From Streptomyces spinoverrucosus (GTDB taxonomy: Bacteria > Actinomycetota > Actinomycetes > Streptomycetales > Streptomycetaceae): a stretch of DNA of 64,000 bases. The DNA lies in assembly GCF_006539505.1 (NCBI RefSeq), contig NZ_BJND01000027.1, positions 92,175 through 156,174 on the forward strand, given 5' to 3'. Position numbers and translations under genes: made by a program. This document shows, one piece after another, positions 8,667 through 17,272 of the stretch. Every line of letters starts with the position of its first letter. The first letter of the stretch is position 1. A model generated the notes under the pieces. It was given only the letters and a program-made list of their open reading frames with translations, was not told where the DNA came from and did no database searches.

Positions 8667-9125
8667 CTAGCCCTCCTCGGTGTCCCTCGTCGCCAGGCCC
8701 GCCGCCGCCTCGTGCATGGCCAGTTCCAGCAGCGTCGGGTCCGTCAGCGTGCCCGAGCCGTCCGGGGGGACCAGCCAGCGCACCTTGCCGGTGCAGCGGC
8801 CCGGGTACGGCACGACGATCCAGACGCCGGCTCCGGCGGTGCGGATGCCCGTGCCGACCCAGCGGGACGCCGTGCCCGGCGGTACGAAGAACCCCGTCCG
8901 GGCGTCGCCGAAGTCGACGAGCACCGGGCCCGGTCGGTCGAGGATGCGGGTGAGGATGTCGAGCGTGCGATGGCCGAGCGCGCCCGGCAGGATCAGTACG
9001 TCCCAGGCCCGGCCGGCGGGCAGCAGCGCGACCCCCAGGGGGTGGCGCTCCCATTCCCACCGGCAGGCCTCGGGGTCCGGTGCGACGGATGCCAGCCACT
9101 CGACGGCCGTCTTCGCCCCTGTCAT
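8667..9125 (-). CDS. conserved Streptomyces hypothetical protein (152 aa)
   Basis: No function recognised. The 152-residue protein begins MTGAKTAVEWLASVAPDP and contains VALLPAGRAWDVLILPG, PGPVLVDFGDARTGFFVPPG and RWLVPPDGSGTLTDPTLLE. It looks soluble and globular with no signal or membrane segment. Similar short proteins occur across streptomycetes and are sometimes compared with the N-terminal part of bifunctional primase/polymerase proteins. I consider that link weak. ATG 9125 has GGGAGG seven bases upstream. That ribosome site forms one arm of a long hairpin (9132-9182), so translation may be controlled. It follows the FAD oxidase gene on the same strand and may be the last gene of that operon. 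Confidence 0.7.
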   Translation of the reverse strand: MTGAKTAVEWLASVAPDPEACRWEWERHPLGVALLPAGRAWDVLILPGALGHRTLDILTRILDRPGPVLVDFGDARTGFFVPPGTASRWVGTGIRTAGAGVWIVVPYPGRCTGKVRWLVPPDGSGTLTDPTLLELAMHEAAAGLATRDTEEG

Positions 9126-9131
9126 GAGGAA

Positions 9132-9182
9132 ACCTCCCTCTCTGTTCGTGGACGCTGGTCGCGTCACGAGGGAGAGGGAGGT
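9132..9182 (-). promoter_or_regulatory. leader hairpin that includes the ribosome site of the next gene
   Basis: ACCTCCCTCTC (9132-9142 on the plus strand) is exactly repeated in inverse at 9172-9182. Inside it TCGTG pairs with CACGA and GACGC with GCGTC, so the minus-strand RNA can fold into one long, nearly continuous stem with a GACCA loop. The lower 3' arm contains the Shine-Dalgarno of the gene starting at 9125. It could act as an intercistronic terminator, a translation switch, or both. Confidence 0.6.
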
Positions 9183-9238
9183 CTCCTGCCGGGCATTACG
9201 CGGCTTTCCGCACCCAATACGGGTGAACTGGGTCACCC

Positions 9239-10669
9239 TCAGCTGTCGAAGCCGAGCCCCAGTCTGTCCAGCGCCCTCAGCCACAGGTTCCGCCGCCCGT
9301 CGTGGGCGTCCGCCCTGGCCAGCGACCACTTGGTGAGGGCGATACCGGTCCAGGCGAACGGCTCCGGCGGGAACGGCAGCGGCTTCTTGCGGACCATGTC
9401 GAGCGAGGTGCGCTCGGTGTGCTCTCCGGCCAGCAGGTCGAGCATGACGTCGGCGCCGAATCTCGTCGCCCCCACGCCGAGCCCCGTGTAGCCCGCCGCG
9501 TACGCGACCCTGCCGCCGTGTGCCGTGCCGAAGAACGCCGAGAAGCGCGAGCAGGTGTCGATCGCGCCGCCCCAGGCGTGGGTGAAGCGGACGCCCTCCA
9601 ATTGCGGGAAGCAGGTGAAGAAGTGCCCGGCGAGCTTGGCGTACGTCTGAGGGCGGTCGTCGTACTCGGCGCGCACCCGGCCGCCGTACGGGTAGATGGC
9701 GTCGTAGCCGCCCCACAGGATGCGGTTGTCGGCGGACAGCCGGAAGTAGTGGAACTGGTTGGCGCTGTCGCCGAGGCCCTGCCGGTTCTTCCAGCCGATC
9801 GCGCCGAGCTGCTCGGCGGTGAGCGGTTCGGTCATCAGGGCGTAGTCGTAGACCGGGACGGTGTACGCGCGGACGCGTCTGACGAGGCTCGGGAAGATGT
9901 TCGTGCCGAGCGCGACCTTGCGGGCGCGGACCTGGCCGTAGGGGGTGCGTACGGCCATTCCGGCGCCGTACGGCTTCAGGGTGAGGGCGGGGGTGTGCTC
10001 GTGGATACGCACGCCGAGGTCGAGGCAGGCCCGCTTCAGCCCCCAGGCGAGCCTGGCGGGGTTGAGCATGGCGACGCCGCGGCGGTCCCAAAGACCCGCC
10101 TGGAATGTCGGTGAGTCGACCTGTGCCCGCACCGCTTCGGCGTCCAGGAACTCCACGCCGTCGGCGAGGCCCTCGCGCTCCGTCTTCTCGTACCAGTCGC
10201 GCAGTTCCCACGCCTGATAGGTCTCGGTGGCGACGTCGATCTCGCCGGTGCGCTCGAAGTCGCAGTCGATGGAGTAGCGGGCGACCGCCGCCTCGATGCC
10301 GTCGAGGTTGCGGGCGCCCAGCTCCTGGAGCTTGTGGATCTCGTCGGGCCAGCGGGTCAGGCCGTTGGGCAGGCCGTGGGTGAGGGAGGCGGCGCAGAAG
10401 CCGCCGTTGCGGCCGGAGGCGGCCCAGCCCACCTCGCGGCCCTCCAGCAGGACGACATCCCGCCCGGGGTCGCGCTCCTTGGCGTTGAGCGCGGTCCACA
10501 GTCCGCTGTAGCCGCCGCCGACGACCAGCAGGTCGCAGGTCTCGGCGCCGGTCAGCGCGGGCTCGGGGTGGGGCCTGCCGGGGTCGTCCAGCCAGTACGC
10601 GACCGGCTGGGCGTCGGAAAGGGACTTCATCCAGTTGTCGTTACCACGGCTCATGGCGCTTGGGGCCAT
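9239..10669 (-). CDS. FAD-dependent amine oxidoreductase (DAO/PuuB-like)
   Basis: 476 aa. The FAD-binding Rossmann motif LLVVGGGYSGLWTAL (residues about 47-61) is followed by VVLLEGREVGWAASGRNGG, typical of the D-amino-acid-oxidase/glycine-oxidase fold that includes gamma-glutamylputrescine oxidase PuuB. A conserved C-terminal FAD segment, YAAGYTGLGVGATR, is present. It is the last gene of a minus-strand operon with an aldehyde dehydrogenase and PotDABC. Oxidation of putrescine or a gamma-glutamylated derivative to the aldehyde used by that dehydrogenase is the most economical reading. ATG 10669 has GGGAG upstream. Substrate is inferred, and a glutamylputrescine synthetase is not in the window. 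Confidence 0.82.
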   Translation of the reverse strand: MAPSAMSRGNDNWMKSLSDAQPVAYWLDDPGRPHPEPALTGAETCDLLVVGGGYSGLWTALNAKERDPGRDVVLLEGREVGWAASGRNGGFCAASLTHGLPNGLTRWPDEIHKLQELGARNLDGIEAAVARYSIDCDFERTGEIDVATETYQAWELRDWYEKTEREGLADGVEFLDAEAVRAQVDSPTFQAGLWDRRGVAMLNPARLAWGLKRACLDLGVRIHEHTPALTLKPYGAGMAVRTPYGQVRARKVALGTNIFPSLVRRVRAYTVPVYDYALMTEPLTAEQLGAIGWKNRQGLGDSANQFHYFRLSADNRILWGGYDAIYPYGGRVRAEYDDRPQTYAKLAGHFFTCFPQLEGVRFTHAWGGAIDTCSRFSAFFGTAHGGRVAYAAGYTGLGVGATRFGADVMLDLLAGEHTERTSLDMVRKKPLPFPPEPFAWTGIALTKWSLARADAHDGRRNLWLRALDRLGLGFDS

Positions 10670-10692
10670 GATTTCAACTCCCTACGGGTGCG

Positions 10693-11520
10693 TTACGCCT
10701 TCTGGCGCTTTCGGCGGCTGCCGATGGCCATGGAAGCCAGGACGAGCAGTACGGCGACGACGAACATGGCCGTACCGATGACATTGATCTGAACGGGCGT
10801 GCCGCGCTGTGCCGAGCCCCAGACGAACATGGGGAAGGTGACGGTCGAACCCGCGTTGAAATTGGTGATGATGAAATCGTCGAAGGAGAGCGCGAAGGCG
10901 AGCAGCGCGCCCGCCGCGATTCCGGGGGCGGCGATCGGCAGGGTGACCCGGACGAAGGTCTGGAACGGGCCGGCGTACAGATCGCGCGCGGCCTCCTCCA
11001 GCCTCGGGTCCATCGACATCACACGCGCCTTGACGGCGGTCACGACGAAGCTGAGGCAGAACATGATGTGCGCGATCAGGATCGTCCAGAATCCCAACTG
11101 CACACCCATGTTGAGGAAGAGCGTCAGCAGCGAGGCCGCCATGACGACCTCGGGCATCGCCATGGGCAGGAAGATCAGCGAGTTGACGGCTCCCCGCGCG
11201 CGGAAGCGGTACCGCACGAGCGCGAAGGCGATCATCGCGCCCAGGACCGTGGCACCCAGCGTCGCCCAGAGGGCGATCTGGAGGCTGAGGGAGAGCGATC
11301 CGCACAGGTCGGCGACACCGCACGGATCGGTCCAGGCGGCCGTGGAGAATTCCTGCCACTCGTAGTTGAAACGGCCCTTCGGATTGTTGAAGGAGAAGAC
11401 CGTTACGACGACGTTCGGCAGCAGCAGGAATCCGAGCGTGAACAGCCCCGCGATGACGACGAGATGGCGCTTGAGCCAGTTGACGCTCGTGCCCAATTTG
11501 CGACTCCGTCGCGTGTCCAT
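10693..11520 (-). CDS. potC: spermidine/putrescine ABC transporter permease (PotC-type)
   Basis: 275 aa membrane protein with about six helices. The permease EAA loop EEAARDLYAGPFQTFVRVTL (about residues 175-194) docks on the ATPase. The profile and order match PotC of the PotABCD polyamine importer in the cytoplasmic membrane. The start ATG directly follows the TAA of potB, so the two are translationally coupled. Together with PotB it would form the channel for substrate delivered by the lipoprotein encoded at 13601. Confidence 0.9.
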   Translation of the reverse strand: MDTRRSRKLGTSVNWLKRHLVVIAGLFTLGFLLLPNVVVTVFSFNNPKGRFNYEWQEFSTAAWTDPCGVADLCGSLSLSLQIALWATLGATVLGAMIAFALVRYRFRARGAVNSLIFLPMAMPEVVMAASLLTLFLNMGVQLGFWTILIAHIMFCLSFVVTAVKARVMSMDPRLEEAARDLYAGPFQTFVRVTLPIAAPGIAAGALLAFALSFDDFIITNFNAGSTVTFPMFVWGSAQRGTPVQINVIGTAMFVVAVLLVLASMAIGSRRKRQKA

Positions 11521-12447
11521 TTAAACCAGATCCTCCGTGCCGGACTTGCGGATGTAGAGCGTCACCATGATGAGGATCGCGAACATCAGGATGAAGGAGA
11601 GCGCCGCGGCCGTCGGATAGTCCAGAATCCGCAGGAACTGCGACTGGATGACGTTTCCGATCATGCGGGTATCGGTGGAGCCGAGCAGATCGGCGTTCAC
11701 GTAGTCACCGGCGGCCGGGATGAAGGTCAGCAGCGTGCCGGAGACGACACCGGGCATCGACAGCGGGAAGGTGACCTTCCGGAAGGTCGTCCAGGGCTTG
11801 GCGTACAGGTCGCCCGCCGCCTCGTGCAACCTGCCGTCGATGCGCTCCAGCGAGGTGTAGAGCGGCAGGATCATGAACGGCAGGAAGTTGTACGTCAGAC
11901 CGCACACGACCGCCAGCGGGGTGGCCAGCACCCGGTCCCCGGCGGTGATGCCGAGCCAGCTGGTGACGTCCAGAATGTGCAGCGTGTTGAGGGCGCCGAC
12001 GACCGGGCTGCCGTCCGCGAGGATCGTCTTCCAGGCGAGGGTGCGGATCAGGAAGCTGGTGAAGAACGGCGCGATCACAAGGATCATGATCAGGTTCCGC
12101 CAGCGACCCGCGCGGAAGGCGATCAGATACGCCAGCGGATAGCCCAGCAGCAGACACAGGACCGTAGCGGAACCGGCGTACAGCACCGAGCGCAGGAATT
12201 GCGGCCAGTACTCGGACAGCGCGTTCCAGTAGGTGGCGAAGTGCCAGGTGACCTCGTAGCCCTCCTCCAGGGAGCCCGTCTGCACGGACGTGGAGGCCTG
12301 GTAGATCATCGGCAGCGCGAAGAAGATCAGCAGCCAGAGGATGCCGGGCAGCAGCAGCCAGTACGGTGTCAGGCGGCCGCGCCTGCGCGGCGGTTTCTTC
12401 TCCGGTGCGGGCGCCAGCGGCGGTGGCGCCTCGGTGAGCGTCGACAT
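11521..12447 (-). CDS. potB: spermidine/putrescine ABC transporter permease (PotB-type)
   Basis: 308 aa. A short proline-rich cytoplasmic N-terminus precedes about six membrane helices, beginning YWLLLPGILWLLIFFALPM. The EAA motif is seen in HEAAGDLYAKPWTTFRKVTF. It is the PotB partner of the adjacent PotC. Its ATG overlaps the potA stop (TGATG), with GAGG upstream, a standard coupling arrangement. All pot genes here run without gaps, so a single transcript is expected. Confidence 0.9.
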   Translation of the reverse strand: MSTLTEAPPPLAPAPEKKPPRRRGRLTPYWLLLPGILWLLIFFALPMIYQASTSVQTGSLEEGYEVTWHFATYWNALSEYWPQFLRSVLYAGSATVLCLLLGYPLAYLIAFRAGRWRNLIMILVIAPFFTSFLIRTLAWKTILADGSPVVGALNTLHILDVTSWLGITAGDRVLATPLAVVCGLTYNFLPFMILPLYTSLERIDGRLHEAAGDLYAKPWTTFRKVTFPLSMPGVVSGTLLTFIPAAGDYVNADLLGSTDTRMIGNVIQSQFLRILDYPTAAALSFILMFAILIMVTLYIRKSGTEDLV

Positions 12448-13604
12448 CAGGCGGCCTCTTCCTCGGTGCCCGCGTCGATGTCCTGCGCGGCGTCCAGGCC
12501 GAAGGTGTGCGCGGGGCTCCAGTGCAGGACGACGTCGGCGCCGGGCGTGAGGCGGCCGTCACGCTCGACGTTCTGCACGTAGACGGCGAGTTCGGGACAG
12601 ATGGGGCTGTCGATGACGTACTGCGTGGAGACGCCGATGAAACTGGCGTCCGCGATGGTGCCGGTGATGCGGTTGCGGCCGTCCGGGATCTCCCCGGCGT
12701 CGTCCGCGTGGACGAGGGAGATCTTCTCCGGGCGCACGCCGACCAGCACCTTGCCGCCGGTCGCGGTGGACGCGGAGCAGCGCTCCGAGGGGAGCGTGAG
12801 CTTGCCGCCGCCCGCCTTGAGGACGATGTCGTCGCCCGCCTTGGTGTCGACCTCGGCCTCGATCAGGTTGGAGGTGCCGAGGAAGTTGGCGACGAAGGTG
12901 GTGCGCGGGTTCTCGTACAGCTCGTCGGGGGCGCCGAGTTGCTCGACCCTGCCCGCGTTCATCACGGCGACCGTGTCGGCCATCGTCATGGCCTCCTCCT
13001 GGTCGTGCGTGACGTGGACGAAGGTGATGCCGACCTCGGTCTGGATGCGCTTGAGCTCCAGCTGCATCTGCCGGCGCAGCTTCAGGTCGAGGGCGCCGAG
13101 CGGCTCGTCGAGGAGCAGCACCTTGGGGTGGTTGATCAGCGCGCGGGCGACGGCGACGCGCTGCTGCTGGCCGCCGGAGAGCTGGTGCGGCTTCTTGCGG
13201 GCCTGCTCACCGAGCTGGACCAGGTCGAGCATCTCCTCGACCTGCTTCTTCACGCTCTTGACGCCGCGCCGGCGCAGGCCGAAGGCGACGTTCTCGAAGA
13301 TGTCGAGGTGCGGGAAGAGGGCGTACGACTGGAAGACCGTGTTCACCGGCCGCTTGTACGGCGGCAGCGCGGTCACGTCCTGGTCGCCGAGGAAGACGGT
13401 GCCGCTCGTCGGCTCCTCGAGTCCCGCGATCATCCGCAGGGTGGTGGTCTTGCCGCAGCCCGAGGCGCCGAGCAGGGCGAAGAAGGAGCCCTGCGGGACG
13501 GTCAGGTCCAGCGGATGTACGGCGGTGAAGGAGCCGTAGGTCTTGCTGATTCCGGAGAGGCGGACGTCGCCGCTGCTGTCCTTCGTCGTCATCGTCGTCG
13601 TCAC
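12447..13604 (-). CDS. potA: spermidine/putrescine ABC transporter ATP-binding protein (PotA-type)
   Basis: 385 aa. Walker A GASGCGKTT (residues about 43-51), signature LSGGQQQRV, Walker B VLLLDEPLGALD and the switch His in VHVTHDQEEA are all present. A C-terminal TOBE-like regulatory domain follows (about 250-385), as in PotA/MalK. It powers import through PotB and PotC. GTG 13604 overlaps the potD stop by four bases (GTGA) and has AGGGG upstream. An in-frame ATG four codons later is an alternative start. The much longer upstream frame only reads through potD and is not used. Confidence 0.93.
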   Translation of the reverse strand: MTTTMTTKDSSGDVRLSGISKTYGSFTAVHPLDLTVPQGSFFALLGASGCGKTTTLRMIAGLEEPTSGTVFLGDQDVTALPPYKRPVNTVFQSYALFPHLDIFENVAFGLRRRGVKSVKKQVEEMLDLVQLGEQARKKPHQLSGGQQQRVAVARALINHPKVLLLDEPLGALDLKLRRQMQLELKRIQTEVGITFVHVTHDQEEAMTMADTVAVMNAGRVEQLGAPDELYENPRTTFVANFLGTSNLIEAEVDTKAGDDIVLKAGGGKLTLPSERCSASTATGGKVLVGVRPEKISLVHADDAGEIPDGRNRITGTIADASFIGVSTQYVIDSPICPELAVYVQNVERDGRLTPGADVVLHWSPAHTFGLDAAQDIDAGTEEEAA

Positions 13605-14845
13605 GCCCCTGTGAGCTTCGCGAACTTCTCTTCGTACGCCGTCTCTTCCTTCGAGCTCAGCGAGCGGAAGGCGTGAGACTTGGCGGCCATTTCCTGGTCG
13701 GGAATGATCAGCGGGTTGTTCGCCGCGTCCTCGTCGATCTTGGCGAGCTCCGCCTTCACCCCGTCGACCGGGCACACATAGTTGATGTACGCGGCGAGCT
13801 GCGCGGCCGGCCCCGGCTCGTAGTAGAAGTCGATGAGCCGTTCGGCGTTGGTCTTGTGGCGGGCCTTGTTGGGCACCAGGAGGTTGTCCGTCGAGGTCAT
13901 GTAGCCGCTGTCGGGGATGACGAAGTCGACGTCCGGGCTGTCCGCCTTGAGCTGGACTACGTCACCGGCCCAGGCGAGGCATGCCGCGAAGTCGCCCTTG
14001 CTGAGGTCCGACGTGTAGTCGTTGCCGGTGAAGCGGCGGATCTGGCCCTTGTCGACGGCCTTCTGCAGACGGGCGATCGCCGCGTCGAAGTCGTCGTCGG
14101 TGAACTTGCCCGGGTCCTTGCCCATGTCCAGCAGGGTCATGCCGACGCTGTCGCGCATCTCGGTGAGGAAGCCGACGCGGCCCTTGAGCTTGGGGTTGTC
14201 GAGCAGATCGGAGACGGACTTCACCTCGACGCCGTCCAGCGCCTTCTTGTTGTAGGCGATGACCGTGGAGATGCCGGTCCAGGGGTAGGAGTACGCCCGT
14301 CCCGGGTCCCAGTCGGGGCTGCGGAACTGCTGGGACAGGTTGGCGTACGCGGTGGGCAGGTTGGACGCGTCCAGTTTCTGGACCCAGCCGAAGCGGATGA
14401 GGCGCGCGGCGAGCCAGTCGGTCACACAGATCAGGTCGCGGCCGGTGTCCTGGCCGGCCGCGAGCTGCGGCTTGATCTTGCCGAAGAACTCGACGTTGTC
14501 GTTGATGTCCTCGGTGTACTTGACGGTGATGCCGGTGCGCTTCTTGAACTCGTCGAGCGTCGGGTGGCGCTTGCCGCTCTCGTCGACGTCCATGTACTCG
14601 GTCCAGTTGGAGAAGTTGACCGTCTTCTCCTTGGCCGAGTGGTCCTCGGACGACACTCCGGCCGTCTGCGCCGCCGGCGGAATGCCGCAGGCGCTCAGCG
14701 CCCCCAGGCCGCCCACCGCGAGCGCGCCGCCTGCGGAGGCGCGCAGCAGCGAACGGCGGGTGAGGGCGGCCCTGCCGCTGCGCAGGCTGCGCCGCATGGC
14801 GGCCACCTGGGCCGCGGACGGGCGGTCGGGCTCGTACTGCTCCAT
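13601..14845 (-). CDS. potD: polyamine-binding lipoprotein (PotD-type)
   Basis: 414 aa extracellular solute-binding protein. The N-terminus has paired arginines (TRRSLLRASAGG) and then a lipobox ending LSACG, so export, possibly by Tat, and lipid anchoring at Cys are expected. The mature part has PotD-like segments VNFSNWTEYMDVDE, TGITVKYTEDINDN and FYYEPGPAAQLAAYINYVCPV. It would capture putrescine or spermidine outside the membrane for PotABC. ATG 14845 is the natural start, because the upstream extension lacks a signal sequence. It is the second gene of the operon, 53 bases after the aldehyde dehydrogenase. Confidence 0.9.
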   Translation of the reverse strand: MEQYEPDRPSAAQVAAMRRSLRSGRAALTRRSLLRASAGGALAVGGLGALSACGIPPAAQTAGVSSEDHSAKEKTVNFSNWTEYMDVDESGKRHPTLDEFKKRTGITVKYTEDINDNVEFFGKIKPQLAAGQDTGRDLICVTDWLAARLIRFGWVQKLDASNLPTAYANLSQQFRSPDWDPGRAYSYPWTGISTVIAYNKKALDGVEVKSVSDLLDNPKLKGRVGFLTEMRDSVGMTLLDMGKDPGKFTDDDFDAAIARLQKAVDKGQIRRFTGNDYTSDLSKGDFAACLAWAGDVVQLKADSPDVDFVIPDSGYMTSTDNLLVPNKARHKTNAERLIDFYYEPGPAAQLAAYINYVCPVDGVKAELAKIDEDAANNPLIIPDQEMAAKSHAFRSLSSKEETAYEEKFAKLTGA

Positions 14846-14898
14846 GCGCGTGGTGCCCTTTCGGGATGGGCGGCCGCGGTTCGGGCGGCCTGAAGTGG

Positions 14899-16434
14899 TC
14901 ATCGGTCCCCGAAGATCGTGCGGTGCCAGTCCTTCCGAGCGACCGCCGTATTGTCGAACATAACGTGCTTGAGCTGCGTGTACTCGTCGAACGAGTACAC
15001 GGACATGTCCTTGCCGAAGCCGGACTGTTTGTATCCGCCGTGCGGCATCTCGCTGATGATCGGGATGTGATCGTTCACCCACACGCAGCCCGCCTTGATC
15101 TCGCGGGTGGCGCGGTTCGCACGGTAGACGTCACGGCTCCAGGCGGAGGCCGCGAGACCGTACGGGGTGTCGTTGGCGAGCCGGATCCCTTCGTCGTCGC
15201 TGTCGAAGGGCAGGACCACGAGGACCGGTCCGAAGATCTCGGACTGGACGATCTCGCTGTCCTGGGGCGCGTCCGCGACGAGCGTGGGCCGGTAGTACGC
15301 GCCGTTCTTGAGGTCGCCCTGGGGAGCTTCCCCACCGGTGACCACGCGCGCGTAGGCACGTGCCCGGTCGACGAAACCGGCGACGCGGTCCCGCTGGACG
15401 TGCGAGATCAGCGGTCCGAGGTCGGTGCCCGCCGCGAAGGGGTCGCCGAGGCGGACGGTTTCCATGAGGGCGGCGGTCTTGTCGACGAACGCCTCGTAGA
15501 GGGGGCGCTGTACGTACGCGCGCGTGGCGGCGGTGCAGTCCTGGCCGGTGTTGATCAGCGCGCCCGCGACCGCGCCGTGGACGGCGGCCTCCAGGTCGGC
15601 GTCGTCGAACACCACGAAGGGCGCCTTGCCGCCCAGTTCAAGGTGGAGCCGCTTGACGGTGGCGGTGGCGATCTCGGCGACGCGCTTGCCGACGGCGGTG
15701 GAGCCGGTGAACGACGTCATGGCCACGTCCGGGTGGCCCACGAGGTGCTCACCGGCCTCCTGGCCGGTGCCGGTCACGATGTTGATCACGCCGTCCGGGA
15801 TCCCGGCGTCGGTGGCGGCCTGCGCGAAGAGCAGGGAGGTCAGCGGGGTCAGCTCGGCGGGCTTCAGGACGATCGTGTTGCCCGCGGCGATCGCCGGGAG
15901 GATCTTCCACGCGGCCATCTGGAGGGGGTAGTTCCAGGGCGCGATGGAGCCGACGACGCCGATGGGCTCGCGGCGGACGTACGAGGTGTGGTCGCCGGAG
16001 TACTCACCGGCGGACTGCCCTTGGAGGTGCCGTGCGGCCCCCGCGAAGAAGGACGTGTTGTCGATCGTGCCCGGCACGTCGAACTCGCGGGTCAGCTTCA
16101 GCGGCTTGCCGCACTGCAGGGACTCGGCGCGGGCGAAATCCTCCGCGCGCTCGGCGAGCACGGCGGCGAAACGGTGCAGCGCGTCGGAACGCTCACCGGG
16201 GGTGGCGCCGGCCCACGCCGGGAACGCCTCGCGGGCGGCGGCGACGGCCGCGTCCACGTCGTCCGTGCCCGCCAGGTCGTAGGTGAGGACCTCCTCGCCG
16301 GTGGCCGGGTCGACGACCGCGTGGGTCCGGCCCGAGGTGCCCTTCATGAGGCGGCCCGCGATGTACTGCGCGCCGTCCGCGAAACGGTCCTGGGCGGGGA
16401 ATCGTTCCGGGGTGCTCCTGCCCGGCTTGTGCAT
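14899..16434 (-). CDS. aldehyde dehydrogenase, probably gamma-aminobutyraldehyde dehydrogenase
   Basis: 511 aa NAD-dependent aldehyde dehydrogenase. The catalytic Glu is in LHLELGGKAPF, the nucleophilic Cys in NTGQDCTAATR, and APWNYPLQMAAWK and FGPVLVVLPF are the usual cofactor and core motifs. The HLQGQSAGEYSG region and operon position resemble PuuC/PatD-type enzymes that oxidise 4-aminobutanal to GABA. ATG 16434 has GGAGGAG eight bases upstream. The open frame continues 98 codons further upstream without support. It is the first gene of the putrescine uptake and oxidation operon and is divergent from the NADAR gene across an inverted-repeat-rich promoter region. Confidence 0.9.
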   Translation of the reverse strand: MHKPGRSTPERFPAQDRFADGAQYIAGRLMKGTSGRTHAVVDPATGEEVLTYDLAGTDDVDAAVAAAREAFPAWAGATPGERSDALHRFAAVLAERAEDFARAESLQCGKPLKLTREFDVPGTIDNTSFFAGAARHLQGQSAGEYSGDHTSYVRREPIGVVGSIAPWNYPLQMAAWKILPAIAAGNTIVLKPAELTPLTSLLFAQAATDAGIPDGVINIVTGTGQEAGEHLVGHPDVAMTSFTGSTAVGKRVAEIATATVKRLHLELGGKAPFVVFDDADLEAAVHGAVAGALINTGQDCTAATRAYVQRPLYEAFVDKTAALMETVRLGDPFAAGTDLGPLISHVQRDRVAGFVDRARAYARVVTGGEAPQGDLKNGAYYRPTLVADAPQDSEIVQSEIFGPVLVVLPFDSDDEGIRLANDTPYGLAASAWSRDVYRANRATREIKAGCVWVNDHIPIISEMPHGGYKQSGFGKDMSVYSFDEYTQLKHVMFDNTAVARKDWHRTIFGDR

Positions 16435-16529
16435 GTCGCTCTCCTCCGCCGTCGCCCCGCTGTCCCTGGGGGCGGGTGGCGTAGCTCCAGCTCGATTTGA
16501 GTGCCGATCCTGACAGAGGGGCGGGCGTC

Positions 16530-16573
16530 CAACAAGTGATTCCGTTGTTGCCTTTTGGTTAAGCGACGGAATC
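16530..16573. promoter_or_regulatory. interlocking inverted repeats in the divergent promoter
   Basis: CAACAA (16530) pairs with TTGTTG (16545), and GATTCCGT (16539) pairs with ACGGAATC (16566). Both lie between the divergent putrescine operon and the NADAR gene, in a locally AT-richer stretch. This is a plausible operator zone for one or both transcripts. The regulator is unknown. Confidence 0.35.
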
Positions 16574-16615
16574 TGTCGACCAGGTGTCGAGTCGGCGTTC
16601 AAAAGGGAGGACGGA

Positions 16616-17224
16616 GTGTCAGTGGTGCCTGCCAGACTCGCATGCGTGGAGAGGATGGAGGGGGTCAGCGGAGTGATCGATTCCCGGGATGCGCTGGTCA
16701 GGGAGGTCCGCGCGGGCGCTCGGATCAAGTATCTGCACTTCTGGGGGCACCGGCCGCGACCGGACGGGCGGATCGGCCCGAGCTGTCTGAGTCAGTGGTG
16801 GCCGTCGCCGTTCACCGTGGACGGGGTGGAGTACGCGACGGCGGAGCACTGGATGATGGCGGGCAAGGCCCGGCTCTTCGACGACGCGGAGGCGGAGCGG
16901 CGCGTGCTGGCGGCCGGGCATCCCGCCGAGGCGAAGAAGGCGGGGCGGCTGGTGCGGGGCTTCGACGAGGCCGTGTGGGAGCGCGAGCGGTTCCGGATCG
17001 TGGCCGAGGGCAGCGTCCACAAGTTCGCCGCGCATGCCGATCTGCGTGAGTTTCTGCTGGGCACCGGGGAGCGGGTGCTGGTCGAGGCGAGCCCCGTGGA
17101 CCGGGTGTGGGGCATCGGGCTGGCCGCGGACGACGAGGCGGCGTCGGATCCGGAGCGGTGGCGGGGGCCGAATCTGCTCGGGTTCGCGCTGATGGAGGCG
17201 CGGGAGCGGCTGCGCGCGGCATGA
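16616..17224 (+). CDS. NADAR-family protein (YbiA-like N-glycosidase)
   Basis: 202 aa. The NADAR signatures are clear: KYLHFWGHRP, SQWWPSPFTVDG, YATAEHWMMAGKARLF with the conserved Glu and Lys, SPVDRVWGIG, and WRGPNLLGFALM near the end. Known members cleave N-glycosidic bonds in riboflavin-pathway intermediates or remove ADP-ribose from modified guanine in nucleic acid. Which applies here cannot be told from sequence. GTG 16616 has AGGGAGG five bases upstream. No DarT-like ADP-ribosyltransferase lies beside it. It is divergent from the aldehyde dehydrogenase operon and followed by a strong terminator. Confidence 0.88.
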   Translation: MSVVPARLACVERMEGVSGVIDSRDALVREVRAGARIKYLHFWGHRPRPDGRIGPSCLSQWWPSPFTVDGVEYATAEHWMMAGKARLFDDAEAERRVLAAGHPAEAKKAGRLVRGFDEAVWERERFRIVAEGSVHKFAAHADLREFLLGTGERVLVEASPVDRVWGIGLAADDEAASDPERWRGPNLLGFALMEARERLRAA

Positions 17225-17226
17225 GT

Positions 17227-17254
17227 GAGGGGCCGGTCCGGGGGCCGGCCCCTC
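17227..17254. terminator. bidirectional terminator between convergent genes
   Basis: GAGGGGCCGG and CCGGCCCCTC form a perfect 10-bp stem with an eight-base loop just after the NADAR stop and before the convergent DUF4190 stop. It can serve both strands. Confidence 0.75.
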
Positions 17255-17272
17255 GGCGCGTCGACGCGGCGT

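Noticed and set aside
14866..16500. 544-codon plus-strand frame opposite the aldehyde dehydrogenase
   Set aside because: Antisense to a gene with intact catalytic Cys and Glu. No motif or start signal.
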